Positions 1 through 7,597 of a stretch of DNA of 16,370 nucleotides are shown piece by piece. The translations under genes and the position numbers were made by a program. The stretch's first letter is position 1; the number at the start of each line of letters is the position of its first letter. The notes beneath the pieces are model-generated. The model was given only the letters and a program-made list of their open reading frames with translations. It ran no database searches and was not told the DNA's origin. The stretch comes from an uncultured Campylobacter sp. (lineage in GTDB: Bacteria; Campylobacterota; Campylobacteria; Campylobacterales; Campylobacteraceae): the NCBI RefSeq assembly GCF_905371695.1, contig NZ_CAJPMA010000033.1, positions 1-16,370 on the forward strand. The letters run 5' to 3'.

Positions 1-1
1 T

Positions 2-109
2 ATCGTCGCGGTGTGCGGTAAGATTATGTTAATGCCGGGCCTTCCTAAAACGCCTGCGGCGGTAAATATGAAAATAGACGCTAACGGCGAAATAAGCGGG
101 CTTGCTTAG
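2..109 (+). CDS. fhs: Formate-tetrahydrofolate ligase, C-terminal end only
   Basis: Only the last 35 codons are in the window; the gene begins upstream. The visible tail contains the motif MPGLPKTPAA followed by a short segment ending in GEISGLA and a TAG stop at 107-109. In the family the C-terminus reads very like this (a CGxIMxMPGLPKxPAA stretch followed by a short acidic, glycine-containing tail). The enzyme joins formate to tetrahydrofolate using ATP, giving 10-formyl-THF for one-carbon metabolism in the cytoplasm. The match rests on a short stretch, but that stretch is distinctive. A terminator hairpin overlaps the stop codon, so this gene probably ends its transcription unit. Confidence 0.85.
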   Translation: MVAVCGKIMLMPGLPKTPAAVNMKIDANGEISGLA

Positions 110-127
110 GCGACCCGCCCGTTTTTT
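94..127 (+). terminator. Rho-independent terminator of fhs
   Basis: Positions 94-101 (AAGCGGGC) can pair with 117-124 (GCCCGTTT, one G-U pair). The loop is 15 bases, and a run of six T begins at 122. The left arm lies in the last codons of fhs, so the hairpin overlaps the stop codon. It separates fhs from ribD. Confidence 0.6.
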
Positions 128-184
128 ATTTATCCGATTTAACTTCTAATTTGCCGCGACCGCGAAAATTTTAAGCGAGCTAAA

Positions 185-1291
185 ATGACTGATGAATTTT
201 ATATGAATTTAGCCCTAAACGAGGCGTGGAAATATCAAATTTTAACTTACCCGAACCCGGCCGTAGGCTGTGCGATATTAGATAAAAACGGCAAAATTTT
301 AAGCGTAAAAGCGCATAAAAAAGCGGGATTTTTACATGCCGAGCCGCTAGCGGTTTTGTTTGCGCTTTTTGAGCAATCGCCCGAAATTTTAGAAAAATTT
401 ACGCGCGAATACGAAGCGAAATTCGGGGTAAAATTTTTAGGCGGCGCGAGCGCTCGGCAAGATTTCGCCGCCCGAAATTTACTAGCCGCGCTCGACGCGG
501 CAGATCTAAACGCCGCGTTTTGTTACGAATTTATTCTAAAAAACCACAACGGCGCGCTTGCGGGAGCGCGGGCGTTCGCGACGTTAGAGCCCTGCGCCCA
601 TGAGGGTAAAACCCCTTCGTGCGCCAAGCTTTTAGCGGAGTTAAAATTAGACTCCGTCGTAATCGCGTGCGCGGACGAAAACGAGGCGGCTAGCGGCGGA
701 GCGAAAATTTTAAAGGAAGCCGGCGTGCGCGTGGAGACGGGCGTTTGCGAAGACGCGGGGCGCACGCTTATCGAGCCTTTTAACGCGTGGCGACGCGGAA
801 ATTTTAGCTTCTTTAAGATCGCGCTTTGCGCTAACGGCGTAGCGACGGGCGGCGTCGTATCAAACGAGGAAAGCCGCGCTCACATGCACGCGCTACGCTC
901 GGTCGTAGACCTACTCGTAATCGGCGGCGCTACCGTGCGCGCCGATCGTCCGACGCTTGATGCGCGACTAGCTTCGGGCGGCCGCGCCCCTAACGTGCTG
1001 ATTTATTCGCGCGAGCGGGACTTTGACGCGGGCATTCCGCTTTTTAGCGTGCCCGGTCGCCGCGTAGAAATTTCAGACACGCTTGATAGCGCGCTAAAAT
1101 CGGGGCTAACGATGATCGAGGGCGGCGAAAATTTCTTGCGCGAGCTTGATCCGCGCGTGCGCTGGGTTTTGATTTATAGATCAAGCGAGTTTAAAGACGC
1201 TCCCGCCGTGCGGCTAAATTTAAAGCTAACGCCTTTATTTAGCGGTAGGCTCGCGGACGGATTTTACGCGTGGTATAGGCGCGAGGATTAG
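185..1291 (+). CDS. ribD: Bifunctional riboflavin biosynthesis deaminase/reductase
   Basis: Carries out the second and third steps of riboflavin synthesis: deamination of the pyrimidine made by GTP cyclohydrolase II, then NADPH-dependent reduction of its ribosyl group. The N-terminal CMP/dCMP-deaminase-like domain shows NPAVGC (24-29), the zinc and catalytic motif HAE (51-53), and TLEPC with a second Cys (C137, C146). The C-terminal reductase domain, from about residue 206, shows ALRSVVDLLVIGGATVRAD and an IEGG motif. Total length of 368 residues is close to the E. coli enzyme, but the parts are distributed differently. About 86 residues separate H51 from C137, where about 25 is usual, so the deaminase domain holds an insertion of about 60 residues and the reductase domain is correspondingly short. 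The ATG at 185 gives the expected MTDEFYMNLAL N-terminus; its ribosome-binding site is weak. Confidence 0.93.
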   Translation: MTDEFYMNLALNEAWKYQILTYPNPAVGCAILDKNGKILSVKAHKKAGFLHAEPLAVLFALFEQSPEILEKFTREYEAKFGVKFLGGASARQDFAARNLLAALDAADLNAAFCYEFILKNHNGALAGARAFATLEPCAHEGKTPSCAKLLAELKLDSVVIACADENEAASGGAKILKEAGVRVETGVCEDAGRTLIEPFNAWRRGNFSFFKIALCANGVATGGVVSNEESRAHMHALRSVVDLLVIGGATVRADRPTLDARLASGGRAPNVLIYSRERDFDAGIPLFSVPGRRVEISDTLDSALKSGLTMIEGGENFLRELDPRVRWVLIYRSSEFKDAPAVRLNLKLTPLFSGRLADGFYAWYRRED

Positions 1292-1616
1292 GCTTGCCGC
1301 GCGCAAAATTCGCGGATTCTATCGCTTATTTGTCGTGCGGGAACTATGGCTGATTTACGGAAATTTATTTTACGGACAAGACTTAGCGCTAGTTAAATTT
1401 GCTGCCGTGCGCGACTAGACGCAGCGATAAACCTTACTCGCGCCTAGCCCGTCTTTACGCCGCCTTAAACCGCCGTCCGTCGCTGCTTCTAAAATGCCGT
1501 AAATTTACGTTACGCCGAATGCCTGCCGTGCGCGCCTCGTAAACGCCGACAAAACGCGCCGCATTAGCCCGCTCTTGCCGAATTTGCTCTTGCCGCCGAC
1601 TTTCTAAGTTTATAGG
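1292..1616. other. 325-base intergenic stretch, no gene recognised
   Basis: No convincing coding frame was found on either strand. It contains a 12-base direct repeat (CTGCCGTGCGCG at 1402-1413 and 1523-1534) and a 10-base repeat (GCTCTTGCCG at 1571-1580 and 1586-1595). A small hairpin just after ribD (CCGCG 1297-1301 with CGCGG 1311-1315) has no T-run. It may be the decayed 3' part of the minus-strand gene that stops at 1617, but I could not read a recognisable continuation. Confidence 0.5.
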
Positions 1617-1907
1617 CTAAAATTTTACCCGCGTCGCAAGCTCGCGACTAAATTTTCCGCCTTTTTGCAAATTTGTTGCCTGATTTGGCTCCGCTTCTCG
1701 TTCGATTAAATTTATAAATTTATCGCCCGCAAATCGGTAACCGCCCAGTTTCTTTTCAAAATCCATTTGATCTATTTTGCTCAGTTTCCATAGCTCATCC
1801 GCGCCAACCGGAGTCGAGTTTCTGTGGTCGTAGACTAGCATCTCGTCAAGGCCGTATTTTGAGACCATAAAGTCGTAGTTGTCTTTAAATTTCGAGATTA
1901 TTTTCAC
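1617..1907 (-). CDS. Uncharacterised 96-residue protein, possibly a truncated family member
   Basis: I do not recognise a function. The N-terminus, KIISKFKDNYDFMV followed by DEMLVYDHR, resembles an uncharacterised family that, as I recall, begins KIISKFxDYYD and is about twice this length. After about residue 65 the sequence becomes Arg/Lys-rich and unlike a conserved fold, which suggests the gene lost its 3' half. The start is a GTG at 1907-1905, supported by a good ribosome-binding site (AAAGGTG, about 1912-1918) and by the family-like N-terminus. It lies 15 bases after sppA on the same strand and is probably the last gene of that operon. No signal peptide or membrane segment is visible. 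Confidence 0.6.
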   Translation of the reverse strand: MKIISKFKDNYDFMVSKYGLDEMLVYDHRNSTPVGADELWKLSKIDQMDFEKKLGGYRFAGDKFINLIEREAEPNQATNLQKGGKFSRELATRVKF

Positions 1908-1922
1908 GGCGCACCTTTAAAT

Positions 1923-2792
1923 TTACCTCGCCTTAGCTTCAAAAAATGCCGAGATTAGCGAGTTTGCGCCTTGATTTATAAATTTTTGCACCGCTTTTTC
2001 GTAGACGGACGGCTTTGCCCAGACGGGCTCGGCCACGCCGCTTAGCTTTTCTAGCTCTGCGCGCGCGGAATAATAATCGCTCACCTCGTCGATAAGTCCG
2101 AGTTTTGCGGCATCGCGAGCGAGAAATACCCGCGCGTTGGCCCACTCTTTGCTTTTGTTTGCGTCCAGATTTCTATCGGCCGCCACGTCGCTTACGAACA
2201 TCTCGTAGCTGGCGTTTACGAGTTCTTGCAGCTGCTCGCGCTCGATTTTGCTCCACGGGCGCAGAAACGTCCCCGCCTCTTTATACTCGCCCGCTTTTAC
2301 GACTTGCTGCGAGACGCCGATTTTAGCCGCTAGCTCGCTAGCATCCGCGCCTTGCATTATCACGCCGATCGATCCGATAAACGCGCCCGGATTTGCTAAA
2401 ATCTTGTTTGCGCCCGCACCCGCGTAGTAGCTACCGCTCGTCATCGACCCGCCCGCGTATGCGACCACGGGCTTTGCGGCGCGTAGATTTTTGACCGCCG
2501 TGTGTAGCTCGACGCTAGGCGCCAGCGCTCCGCCCGGGCTATCGATATAAAGCAGCACGCCCTTGATATCGCCGTCCTTGCGCGCGGCCTCGATCTTTTC
2601 TAGCGCCTCGCCGGCGTCCATGATCGCGCCCGATAGATTTATCTGGGTTAGGTTGGGCGGATTTACGCTCTCGCCCTTGCCGCTAAAAAATATCAAAAAC
2701 ACGATGAGCAAAAAGAGCATCGCCTTAAAATAGGTGTTTATGAAGCGAAAAACGGCGCCGACGCCGCGAAAAATAGTTCTTAAAATTTGCAT
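1923..2792 (-). CDS. sppA: Signal peptide peptidase SppA (S49 membrane serine protease)
   Basis: Cleaves leftover signal peptides, and perhaps other membrane-associated peptides, using a Ser/Lys dyad. An N-terminal membrane anchor covers residues about 23-37 (AMLFLLIVFLIFF). The S49 core follows: LLYIDSPGG (80-88), the nucleophile region TSGSYYAG with predicted catalytic Ser119, FIGSIGVIMQG, and GEYKEAG with predicted general-base Lys171. At 289 residues it matches the short, single-domain bacterial form rather than the double-length E. coli SppA. The start at 2792 follows a clear AAAGGA site (about 2798-2803). It lies 21 bases downstream of the amidohydrolase gene, so the two are probably co-transcribed. 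The C. jejuni counterpart in this position is, from memory, pspA (Cj0068). Confidence 0.92.
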   Translation of the reverse strand: MQILRTIFRGVGAVFRFINTYFKAMLFLLIVFLIFFSGKGESVNPPNLTQINLSGAIMDAGEALEKIEAARKDGDIKGVLLYIDSPGGALAPSVELHTAVKNLRAAKPVVAYAGGSMTSGSYYAGAGANKILANPGAFIGSIGVIMQGADASELAAKIGVSQQVVKAGEYKEAGTFLRPWSKIEREQLQELVNASYEMFVSDVAADRNLDANKSKEWANARVFLARDAAKLGLIDEVSDYYSARAELEKLSGVAEPVWAKPSVYEKAVQKFINQGANSLISAFFEAKAR

Positions 2793-2813
2793 CTTAATCC
2801 TTTAAATTTAGGG

Positions 2814-4037
2814 CTAAAATTTCACCCGTTCGCCGCCCACGTAGAGCCGCTCGCACTCTTTTGTCTGCAAGATTAGCTGCGTTATAAGCTCGCTTTGGCC
2901 TACGTCCGAAAACCCCTTAAATACGGCGATATCGGCGAATTTACCGACGGATAGCTCGCCCGAGTTTAGATTTAGCGCGCGCGCTCCGCCAGCGGTAGCG
3001 GCGATGAAAATTTCGCGTGCAAGATCGTTTAGTTCGCGGTTTGGATGCGTCATTAACGCCGCTCGCATCTCGCCTAGAAAATTTAGGCTGATATTCGAGC
3101 TAAGTCCGTCCGTGCCGATATTTAGGCTCAAATTAGCGCTCTTTACGGCGCTTAGATCGAGCGAGCGCGCGCCTAGCAGGCGATTTGAGACCGCGCAGTG
3201 CGTGATGCCGTGAAGCTCGGGGTCGAAATTTAGCTTTGTAAAATCCGCCCAAACGCAGTGCGTAAATAGCGTGCGAAGCCCCGTAAACATCGCTAAATAC
3301 GCGCTTGGCGAATACATAGGCGCGGGAGTCGGCGTAAAGCGCTTTAAATGCGCGCCAAACGCGCCCGTCCCCGAAGTCAGCCATTCAAGCTCGTGCGAGC
3401 TTTCCAAAAAATGCGTCGAAACTAGCAAACCCCGCTCGCGGGCGAAATTTAGCGCTTTTGCCGCTAAGACCGGGTGCAAAGAATAGGGCGAATGCGGCGA
3501 AACGGCGGGCGTAAAGCGTTCGCCTTTTAGCTCGGCGCTTTGTTTAAAACGCGCCTCAAACGCGGCGAAATTTTGCTCGCAGACGGCCGGATTAGAACCT
3601 AAAATTTCGTTAAAAAACACGACGCGGGCGGGCGAAGCTGCTAAAATTTCCAAATCTTTGCCGAAGCTTGATACCGCGCCCACCGCGCCCACGCCGCTTT
3701 TTAGCATCGAATTTAGCGCGTCCGCCATTATTTTAGGCGTGCATTTAGCCGCAAGCTCGCCGCCTTTTTCTACGATCGAGCCTAGCCATTTTACGAAATC
3801 GCCGTAAATTAGGCTAGACGAGTTCGCGCTAAATTCCAAATGCGCGTGGGTATTGACAAACGCGGGCGTTATAATTGCATCGCCTAGATCGGTAAATTCG
3901 GCGTTTACGTAGCGTTTTTTAAGCTCGCGCGCGTCGCCTACGGCTAAAATTTCATTATCGAACGCGACCGCGCCGTCCTTTAAAATTTTACAATCCCGCC
4001 CGCCTAAGATTATGCTATTTGCTTTTAAAATTTTCAT
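2814..4037 (-). CDS. Metal-dependent amidohydrolase, aminofutalosine deaminase type
   Basis: A member of the ATZ/TRZ branch of the amidohydrolase superfamily, 407 residues, predicted cytoplasmic. Visible metal and catalytic residues are THAH (H64, H66), STHFLES (H209, E212), LFTH (H260) and NIGTDGLSSN (D310). PHSPYSLHP (181-189) is typical of nucleoside-type deaminases. Close epsilonproteobacterial relatives are annotated as aminofutalosine deaminases of the futalosine menaquinone pathway; related names are S-adenosylhomocysteine/methylthioadenosine deaminase and chlorohydrolase. Substrate cannot be fixed from sequence alone. I chose the ATG at 4037 because AAGGGG (4043-4048) stands five bases before it. 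A start at 4070 would add 11 residues but has no such site and would cover the -10 box. It is divergent from aroQ and precedes sppA. Confidence 0.85.
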   Translation of the reverse strand: MKILKANSIILGGRDCKILKDGAVAFDNEILAVGDARELKKRYVNAEFTDLGDAIITPAFVNTHAHLEFSANSSSLIYGDFVKWLGSIVEKGGELAAKCTPKIMADALNSMLKSGVGAVGAVSSFGKDLEILAASPARVVFFNEILGSNPAVCEQNFAAFEARFKQSAELKGERFTPAVSPHSPYSLHPVLAAKALNFARERGLLVSTHFLESSHELEWLTSGTGAFGAHLKRFTPTPAPMYSPSAYLAMFTGLRTLFTHCVWADFTKLNFDPELHGITHCAVSNRLLGARSLDLSAVKSANLSLNIGTDGLSSNISLNFLGEMRAALMTHPNRELNDLAREIFIAATAGGARALNLNSGELSVGKFADIAVFKGFSDVGQSELITQLILQTKECERLYVGGERVKF

Positions 4038-4042
4038 TTTCG

Positions 4043-4048
4043 CCCCTT
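4043..4048 (-). promoter_or_regulatory. Ribosome-binding site fixing the amidohydrolase start
   Basis: AAGGGG on the minus strand ends five bases before the ATG at 4037. It favours that start over the in-frame ATG at 4070. Confidence 0.7.
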
Positions 4049-4059
4049 GAAATTTTGCG

Positions 4060-4065
4060 ATTGTA
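4060..4065 (-). promoter_or_regulatory. Probable -10 box for the amidohydrolase-sppA operon
   Basis: TACAAT on the minus strand, 22 bases before the ATG at 4037. It lies back to back with the plus-strand TATAAT of aroQ, so the roughly 90-base gap would be a divergent promoter. No clear -35 box is seen, which is normal for Campylobacter sigma-70 promoters. Confidence 0.45.
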
Positions 4066-4088
4066 GCCAAAATTTAGCAATAAATTTG

Positions 4089-4094
4089 TATAAT
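4089..4094 (+). promoter_or_regulatory. -10 box (TATAAT) for the aroQ-flagellar operon
   Basis: A perfect TATAAT preceded by TTTG, 30 bases before the aroQ start. Campylobacter housekeeping promoters depend mainly on this element and often have a G just upstream of it. This is the only convincing promoter I see ahead of the ten-gene run. Confidence 0.6.
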
Positions 4095-4124
4095 CAAGCC
4101 CGAAATTTCGAAAAAAGGACGGAA

Positions 4125-4607
4125 ATGGCGGACAAAAATCTAAAAATAATGGTAATCCAAGGACCTAATATCAATGTGCTAGGGCTTCGCGAGCCCGGTA
4201 TCTACGGCTCGATGAGAATGGAAGACATCCATGCGCAAATGAAGATCGTAGCCGATCAAAATAGCGTAGACATCGACTTTTTCCAAAGCAATTTAGAAGG
4301 CGAAATCGTCGATAAAATTCAAGAGTGCTTAGGCGAAGCCGACGGCATAATTATTAACCCAGCCGCCTACACGCACACTTCGATCGCTATTCGCGACGCG
4401 TTAAGCGCGGTAAATCTTCCCGTTATCGAGGTGCATATAAGCAATATTTACCGCAGAGAAGAGTTTCGCCACAAAAGCTTAGTAGCTGCGGTAGCTGCGG
4501 GTCAGATAGCGGGATTCGGCCCCGTGGGGTATCATTTGGCGATGATCGGCATGCTGCAAATTTTTGAACAAGTAAAAGCGATGAGAGCGGCGCAAGCGCA
4601 GCAATGA
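4125..4607 (+). CDS. aroQ: 3-dehydroquinate dehydratase, type II
   Basis: Converts 3-dehydroquinate to 3-dehydroshikimate in the shikimate pathway to aromatic amino acids and folate precursors. The small flavodoxin-like type II enzyme is recognised from GPNINVLGLREPGIYG (13-28; Y27 is in the usual catalytic position), FFQSNLEGE, NPAAYTHTS (H84) and EVHISNIYRREEF (H104). Length of 160 residues fits the family. The start at 4125 has AAGGA eight to ten bases upstream; an in-frame ATG at 4047 would add 26 unsupported residues across the promoter. The stop overlaps the next start as ATGA (4604-4607), so translation is probably coupled to the aminopeptidase. From memory it matches Cj0066 in position. 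Confidence 0.96.
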   Translation: MADKNLKIMVIQGPNINVLGLREPGIYGSMRMEDIHAQMKIVADQNSVDIDFFQSNLEGEIVDKIQECLGEADGIIINPAAYTHTSIAIRDALSAVNLPVIEVHISNIYRREEFRHKSLVAAVAAGQIAGFGPVGYHLAMIGMLQIFEQVKAMRAAQAQQ

Positions 4608-5629
4608 ATTATATCTTAAAAGACGAAAGCGCGCTTTTTTTTGAATGCGGTTACAGCTGCGACAACGCGCTTTTGCTTAAAATTTCGGGAGAGAAATTTT
4701 TCTTAACCGACGCGCGCTATTTCTTTGAGGCTCAAACACTCGTAAAGCAGGGTGTTTGCGTCGTTTTGAGCGAGCGAAATTTAATAAAAGACGCGCGGGC
4801 GATAATCCGAAAATTTCGCCCCGCGAAGATCGCTTTTAACCCCCAAGAAATGAGCGTAGCAAGCTTTGAAGCGCTTTTTAAGGGGATTGGAGTAAGGGCG
4901 GTTCCGCGCGCGAATTTCTCGCAAATTTCGCGTATCGTAAAAACCGAAGACGAGATAAAAATTTTAAAGCGCGCCGCGCGGCTAGGAGCGGAGCGTTTCG
5001 ACGAATTCGCCGCGTTCGTGCGCGAAAACGGCGAAGGAATGAGCGAACGCGAGCTATTTTTTAACGCCGAGCTTATTTTTAAAAAACGCGGCGAGCTAGA
5101 CCTTAGCTTTTCGCCTATCGTAGCTATCAACGAAAACGCCGCTAAAGCCCACGCTCTACCGTCTGAAAAGCGTTTAAGAGCGGGCGATTTGCTGTTGCTG
5201 GACGCGGGGGTAAAATTCGGTCGTTATTGCTCGGATAGGACGCGTACGGCGTACTTTGACGAAAATTTTAACTTCGGCAAAGAGCAAAATTTTAAAGACG
5301 CCAGGCGCCAAGAAATTTACGAGATCGTAAAAGAGGCGCAAGCGCGAGCTATCGCGGCGGTTATGCCGGGCAAAAAGGCGCGCGAAATCGATGCGGTGGC
5401 TAGGAATTTTATCGCGGCGCAAGGCTTTGGGCGCGAATTTTATCATAGCACGGGACACGGCGTGGGCGTAGATATACACGAGCTGCCCGTAATTAGCGCT
5501 AGAAGCGAAACGGTAATAAAAGAAGGAATGGTGTTTAGCGTGGAGCCCGGGATTTATTTACCAGGAGAGCTTGGCGTGCGTATCGAGGACGTCGTGGTCG
5601 CGCGCGCGGACGGGGCTGAAATTTTATGA
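4604..5629 (+). CDS. M24 metallopeptidase, Xaa-Pro aminopeptidase/dipeptidase type
   Basis: Predicted cytoplasmic peptidase that removes residues next to proline. The pita-bread fold carries all five expected metal ligands: D200 (LLLLDAG), D211 (SDRTRT), H285 (STGHGVG), E314 (SVEPG) and E328 (RIEDVVV). H281 and H183 stand where substrate-binding histidines occur. Residues 1-110 form the smaller creatinase-like N-terminal domain. At 341 residues it is like the short bacterial PepQ/PepP proteins; which of the two activities it has is not decided by the sequence. It overlaps aroQ and folK by four bases at each end (ATGA), a sign of tight translational coupling. Its C-terminus ends soon after the last metal ligand, but the catalytic core is complete. 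Confidence 0.9.
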   Translation: MNYILKDESALFFECGYSCDNALLLKISGEKFFLTDARYFFEAQTLVKQGVCVVLSERNLIKDARAIIRKFRPAKIAFNPQEMSVASFEALFKGIGVRAVPRANFSQISRIVKTEDEIKILKRAARLGAERFDEFAAFVRENGEGMSERELFFNAELIFKKRGELDLSFSPIVAINENAAKAHALPSEKRLRAGDLLLLDAGVKFGRYCSDRTRTAYFDENFNFGKEQNFKDARRQEIYEIVKEAQARAIAAVMPGKKAREIDAVARNFIAAQGFGREFYHSTGHGVGVDIHELPVISARSETVIKEGMVFSVEPGIYLPGELGVRIEDVVVARADGAEIL

Positions 5630-6102
5630 AGCTCGCGGGCGCTAGAAGGCTCGTAAAAAGCCGCTTTTTTCCGAGTAAATTTAGCGTGAGCGGAGAGTTT
5701 AAATTTTACGCCTTTATCGGATTAGGCGGTAATATCGGCGATACGAAAAGGCGGTTTAGCCGCTTTGTTCGCGCGCTTAGAAACGATAGGCGTTTTGGCG
5801 TTTGCGAATGCTCGCAAATACTTGAAAACGCGGCGTTTGGCTACGTTAATCAGTCCGATTTTAGCAACGCCGTAATCGGCGTAAGAACGAGTCTGGCGGC
5901 TAACGCGCTGCTAAAAATTTTACAGCGTTACGAGCTAAAATTTAAGCGCGAAAGAAGCTTTAAAAACGCGCCTAGAACGCTTGATTTAGACATTTTATAT
6001 TTTAGCGGGCGCGCACGCGAAAGCGAGCGTCTAAGACTGCCTCATCCGGGCGCGCGCGAGCGTATCAGCGTGATCGTGCCGATGGGATTAATGGCGATTT
6101 AA
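5626..6102 (+). CDS. folK: 6-hydroxymethyl-dihydropterin pyrophosphokinase
   Basis: Transfers pyrophosphate from ATP to 6-hydroxymethyl-7,8-dihydropterin, the step before dihydropteroate synthase in folate synthesis. Signatures are IGLGGNIGD (31-39), RTLDLDILYF with the Mg-binding aspartates D120 and D122, and the late motif LPHPGARERISVIVP. About 27 residues precede the usual start of the domain (MKLAGARRLVKSRFFP). I recall a similar basic leader in the C. jejuni protein, so I keep the ATG at 5626, which also forms an ATGA overlap with the upstream peptidase. A GTG at codon 21 is the only nearby alternative and lacks a ribosome-binding site. flhF starts ten bases downstream. Confidence 0.92.
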   Translation: MKLAGARRLVKSRFFPSKFSVSGEFKFYAFIGLGGNIGDTKRRFSRFVRALRNDRRFGVCECSQILENAAFGYVNQSDFSNAVIGVRTSLAANALLKILQRYELKFKRERSFKNAPRTLDLDILYFSGRARESERLRLPHPGARERISVIVPMGLMAI

Positions 6103-6112
6103 AGGGGAAAAT

Positions 6113-7597
6113 TTGGCTACGAAATTTTATACGTTTACGGGCGAGAGCAGTATCGAAGCGCTCAAAAAAGCGAAGGAAGCGTGCGGCGAAAAGGCGATTT
6201 TAGTAACTACTAAGCAAATTCAGGCGAAAACGATAAATAAAAAACCGCTTTACGAAATTTTAGTCAGCGTCGAAGAGGACGAAGCGCCCGCAAAACCGCG
6301 CCTAAACCCCAGAGCGGCGAACTACGAAAACGCCTACTCGAAATTTAACCAAAGCTACGAGCCTTCTCAAACTCGCGCCAAACCCGCGTCCCTGGCGCAA
6401 GCTAGCCAAAGTGCGGCTAAAACCCTCTCGCCCGAGCCTTACGGCGGCGAGCTAAAAAGCCGTCCGCTAGAAAATTCTCGCGAAATTTTAGACGCTTCTA
6501 GCGCGAATTTTAGCCAAAGCCCGCGCGGAAATTTAAAAGAGGGCGCAAAAGGAGGCGCCGACGAGGACGTGTTGCTTAATATCTCGCAAGTAGCCAAGGA
6601 GATTAGTCAAATCGCAAACGTAGATATGGCCGAAATCGACGAAAAGCCCCAAGTCGCGGGAGTAAATAAAAAAATCGACGACGTGGCGAGGCAGGTGTCG
6701 GCGCTAAGCGAAAAGATGGATCTAATGGCCGATATGATCTGGGAGGACAAGGCCTCGCAGCGCGATCATTTGGTTATCCCGCCGGAATTTGCTAGCATCT
6801 ATAAATCCGCGAAACTAAGCGGCATGAAGGCCGAACATTTAGAGGCCATAATGACGACTACGATAGAAAATTTGCCCGCGTCTATGAAGGCAAATCCGAC
6901 CGCGGTTAAGCGCTATTTTTACTCGCTTTTGCGAAATATGCTGCCTTGCAGAAAAGAGCCTAGCGTAAGAAAACAGCGCATTATGATGTTAGTAGGGCCT
7001 ACCGGCGTAGGCAAAACCACGACGCTAGCCAAGCTTGCCGCGCGCTTTGCCTACGGCGGCGAGAAACGCTATAAAACAGGCATTATTACGCTAGATACTT
7101 ATCGTATCGGCGCAGTCGAGCAGCTGTTTCAATACGCTAAAATGATGAAGCTGCCGATCCTAGACGTCATCGAGGTCGAGGATTTTAAAGGTGCGATAAA
7201 AACGCTAAATAGCTGCGATATGATCCTGATAGACACGACGGGAAATTCGCAATACGACAAAGAAAAGCTTGAAAGACTAGCTAGCTTTTTAAAGCACGGC
7301 GGCGCGCAGATAGACGTGAGTTTGGTGCTTTCGGCGGGCTCAAAGATCGAGGATTTAATAGAAATTTACGGCGGATTCGGTTTTTTAGGCATCGATACGC
7401 TAATTTTTACGAAATTCGACGAGACTAAAATTTTCGGCAACGTCTTTTCGCTAATTTACGAGACGGGTACGCCCGTTAGCTTTTTTAGCGTAGGGCAAGA
7501 GGTTCCAGACGATCTAGTCGAGGCTAAGAGCGAATTTTTAGTCGAGTGCGTGCTGGAAGGCTACAAAAAAGGCGTAACCGGAGAGCGCGATGAATAA
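6113..7597 (+). CDS. flhF: Flagellar SRP-type GTPase FlhF
   Basis: FlhF marks the cell pole for flagellum assembly and, in Campylobacter, is also needed for expression of sigma-54-dependent flagellar genes. The layout is an N-terminal domain (1-55), a low-complexity Ala/Ser/Pro-rich linker (about 56-145) and a C-terminal NG GTPase domain. Motifs are the P-loop GPTGVGKTTT (295-304), TLDTYRIGAVEQL, the G3-type LIDTTGNS and TKFDETK. The start is a TTG at 6113-6115, five bases after AAAGGGG (6101-6107). No ATG gives the family N-terminus (ATKFYTFTGES). Length of 494 residues suits epsilonproteobacterial FlhF. The end overlaps flhG by eight bases, as expected for two proteins that act as a pair. 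Confidence 0.95.
   Translation: MATKFYTFTGESSIEALKKAKEACGEKAILVTTKQIQAKTINKKPLYEILVSVEEDEAPAKPRLNPRAANYENAYSKFNQSYEPSQTRAKPASLAQASQSAAKTLSPEPYGGELKSRPLENSREILDASSANFSQSPRGNLKEGAKGGADEDVLLNISQVAKEISQIANVDMAEIDEKPQVAGVNKKIDDVARQVSALSEKMDLMADMIWEDKASQRDHLVIPPEFASIYKSAKLSGMKAEHLEAIMTTTIENLPASMKANPTAVKRYFYSLLRNMLPCRKEPSVRKQRIMMLVGPTGVGKTTTLAKLAARFAYGGEKRYKTGIITLDTYRIGAVEQLFQYAKMMKLPILDVIEVEDFKGAIKTLNSCDMILIDTTGNSQYDKEKLERLASFLKHGGAQIDVSLVLSAGSKIEDLIEIYGGFGFLGIDTLIFTKFDETKIFGNVFSLIYETGTPVSFFSVGQEVPDDLVEAKSEFLVECVLEGYKKGVTGERDE

Noticed and set aside
1297..1315. Small hairpin after ribD as a terminator
   Set aside because: Only five base pairs and no T-run follows it.
1402..1595. Short direct repeats as a CRISPR array or mobile element end
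   Set aside because: Two copies each of 10-12 bases at irregular spacing, no spacer pattern, no flanking transposase. Likely chance in a biased composition.
4047..4124. 26-residue N-terminal extension of AroQ
   Set aside because: It would cover the TATAAT box and has no ribosome-binding site. The family N-terminus and the AAGGA site support the ATG at 4125.
4732..5130. 132-codon open frame on the minus strand inside the aminopeptidase gene
   Set aside because: It is antisense to a gene with a complete set of catalytic residues, and its Ser/Arg/Lys-rich translation looks like a mirror of plus-strand codon use. No ribosome-binding site or recognisable domain.
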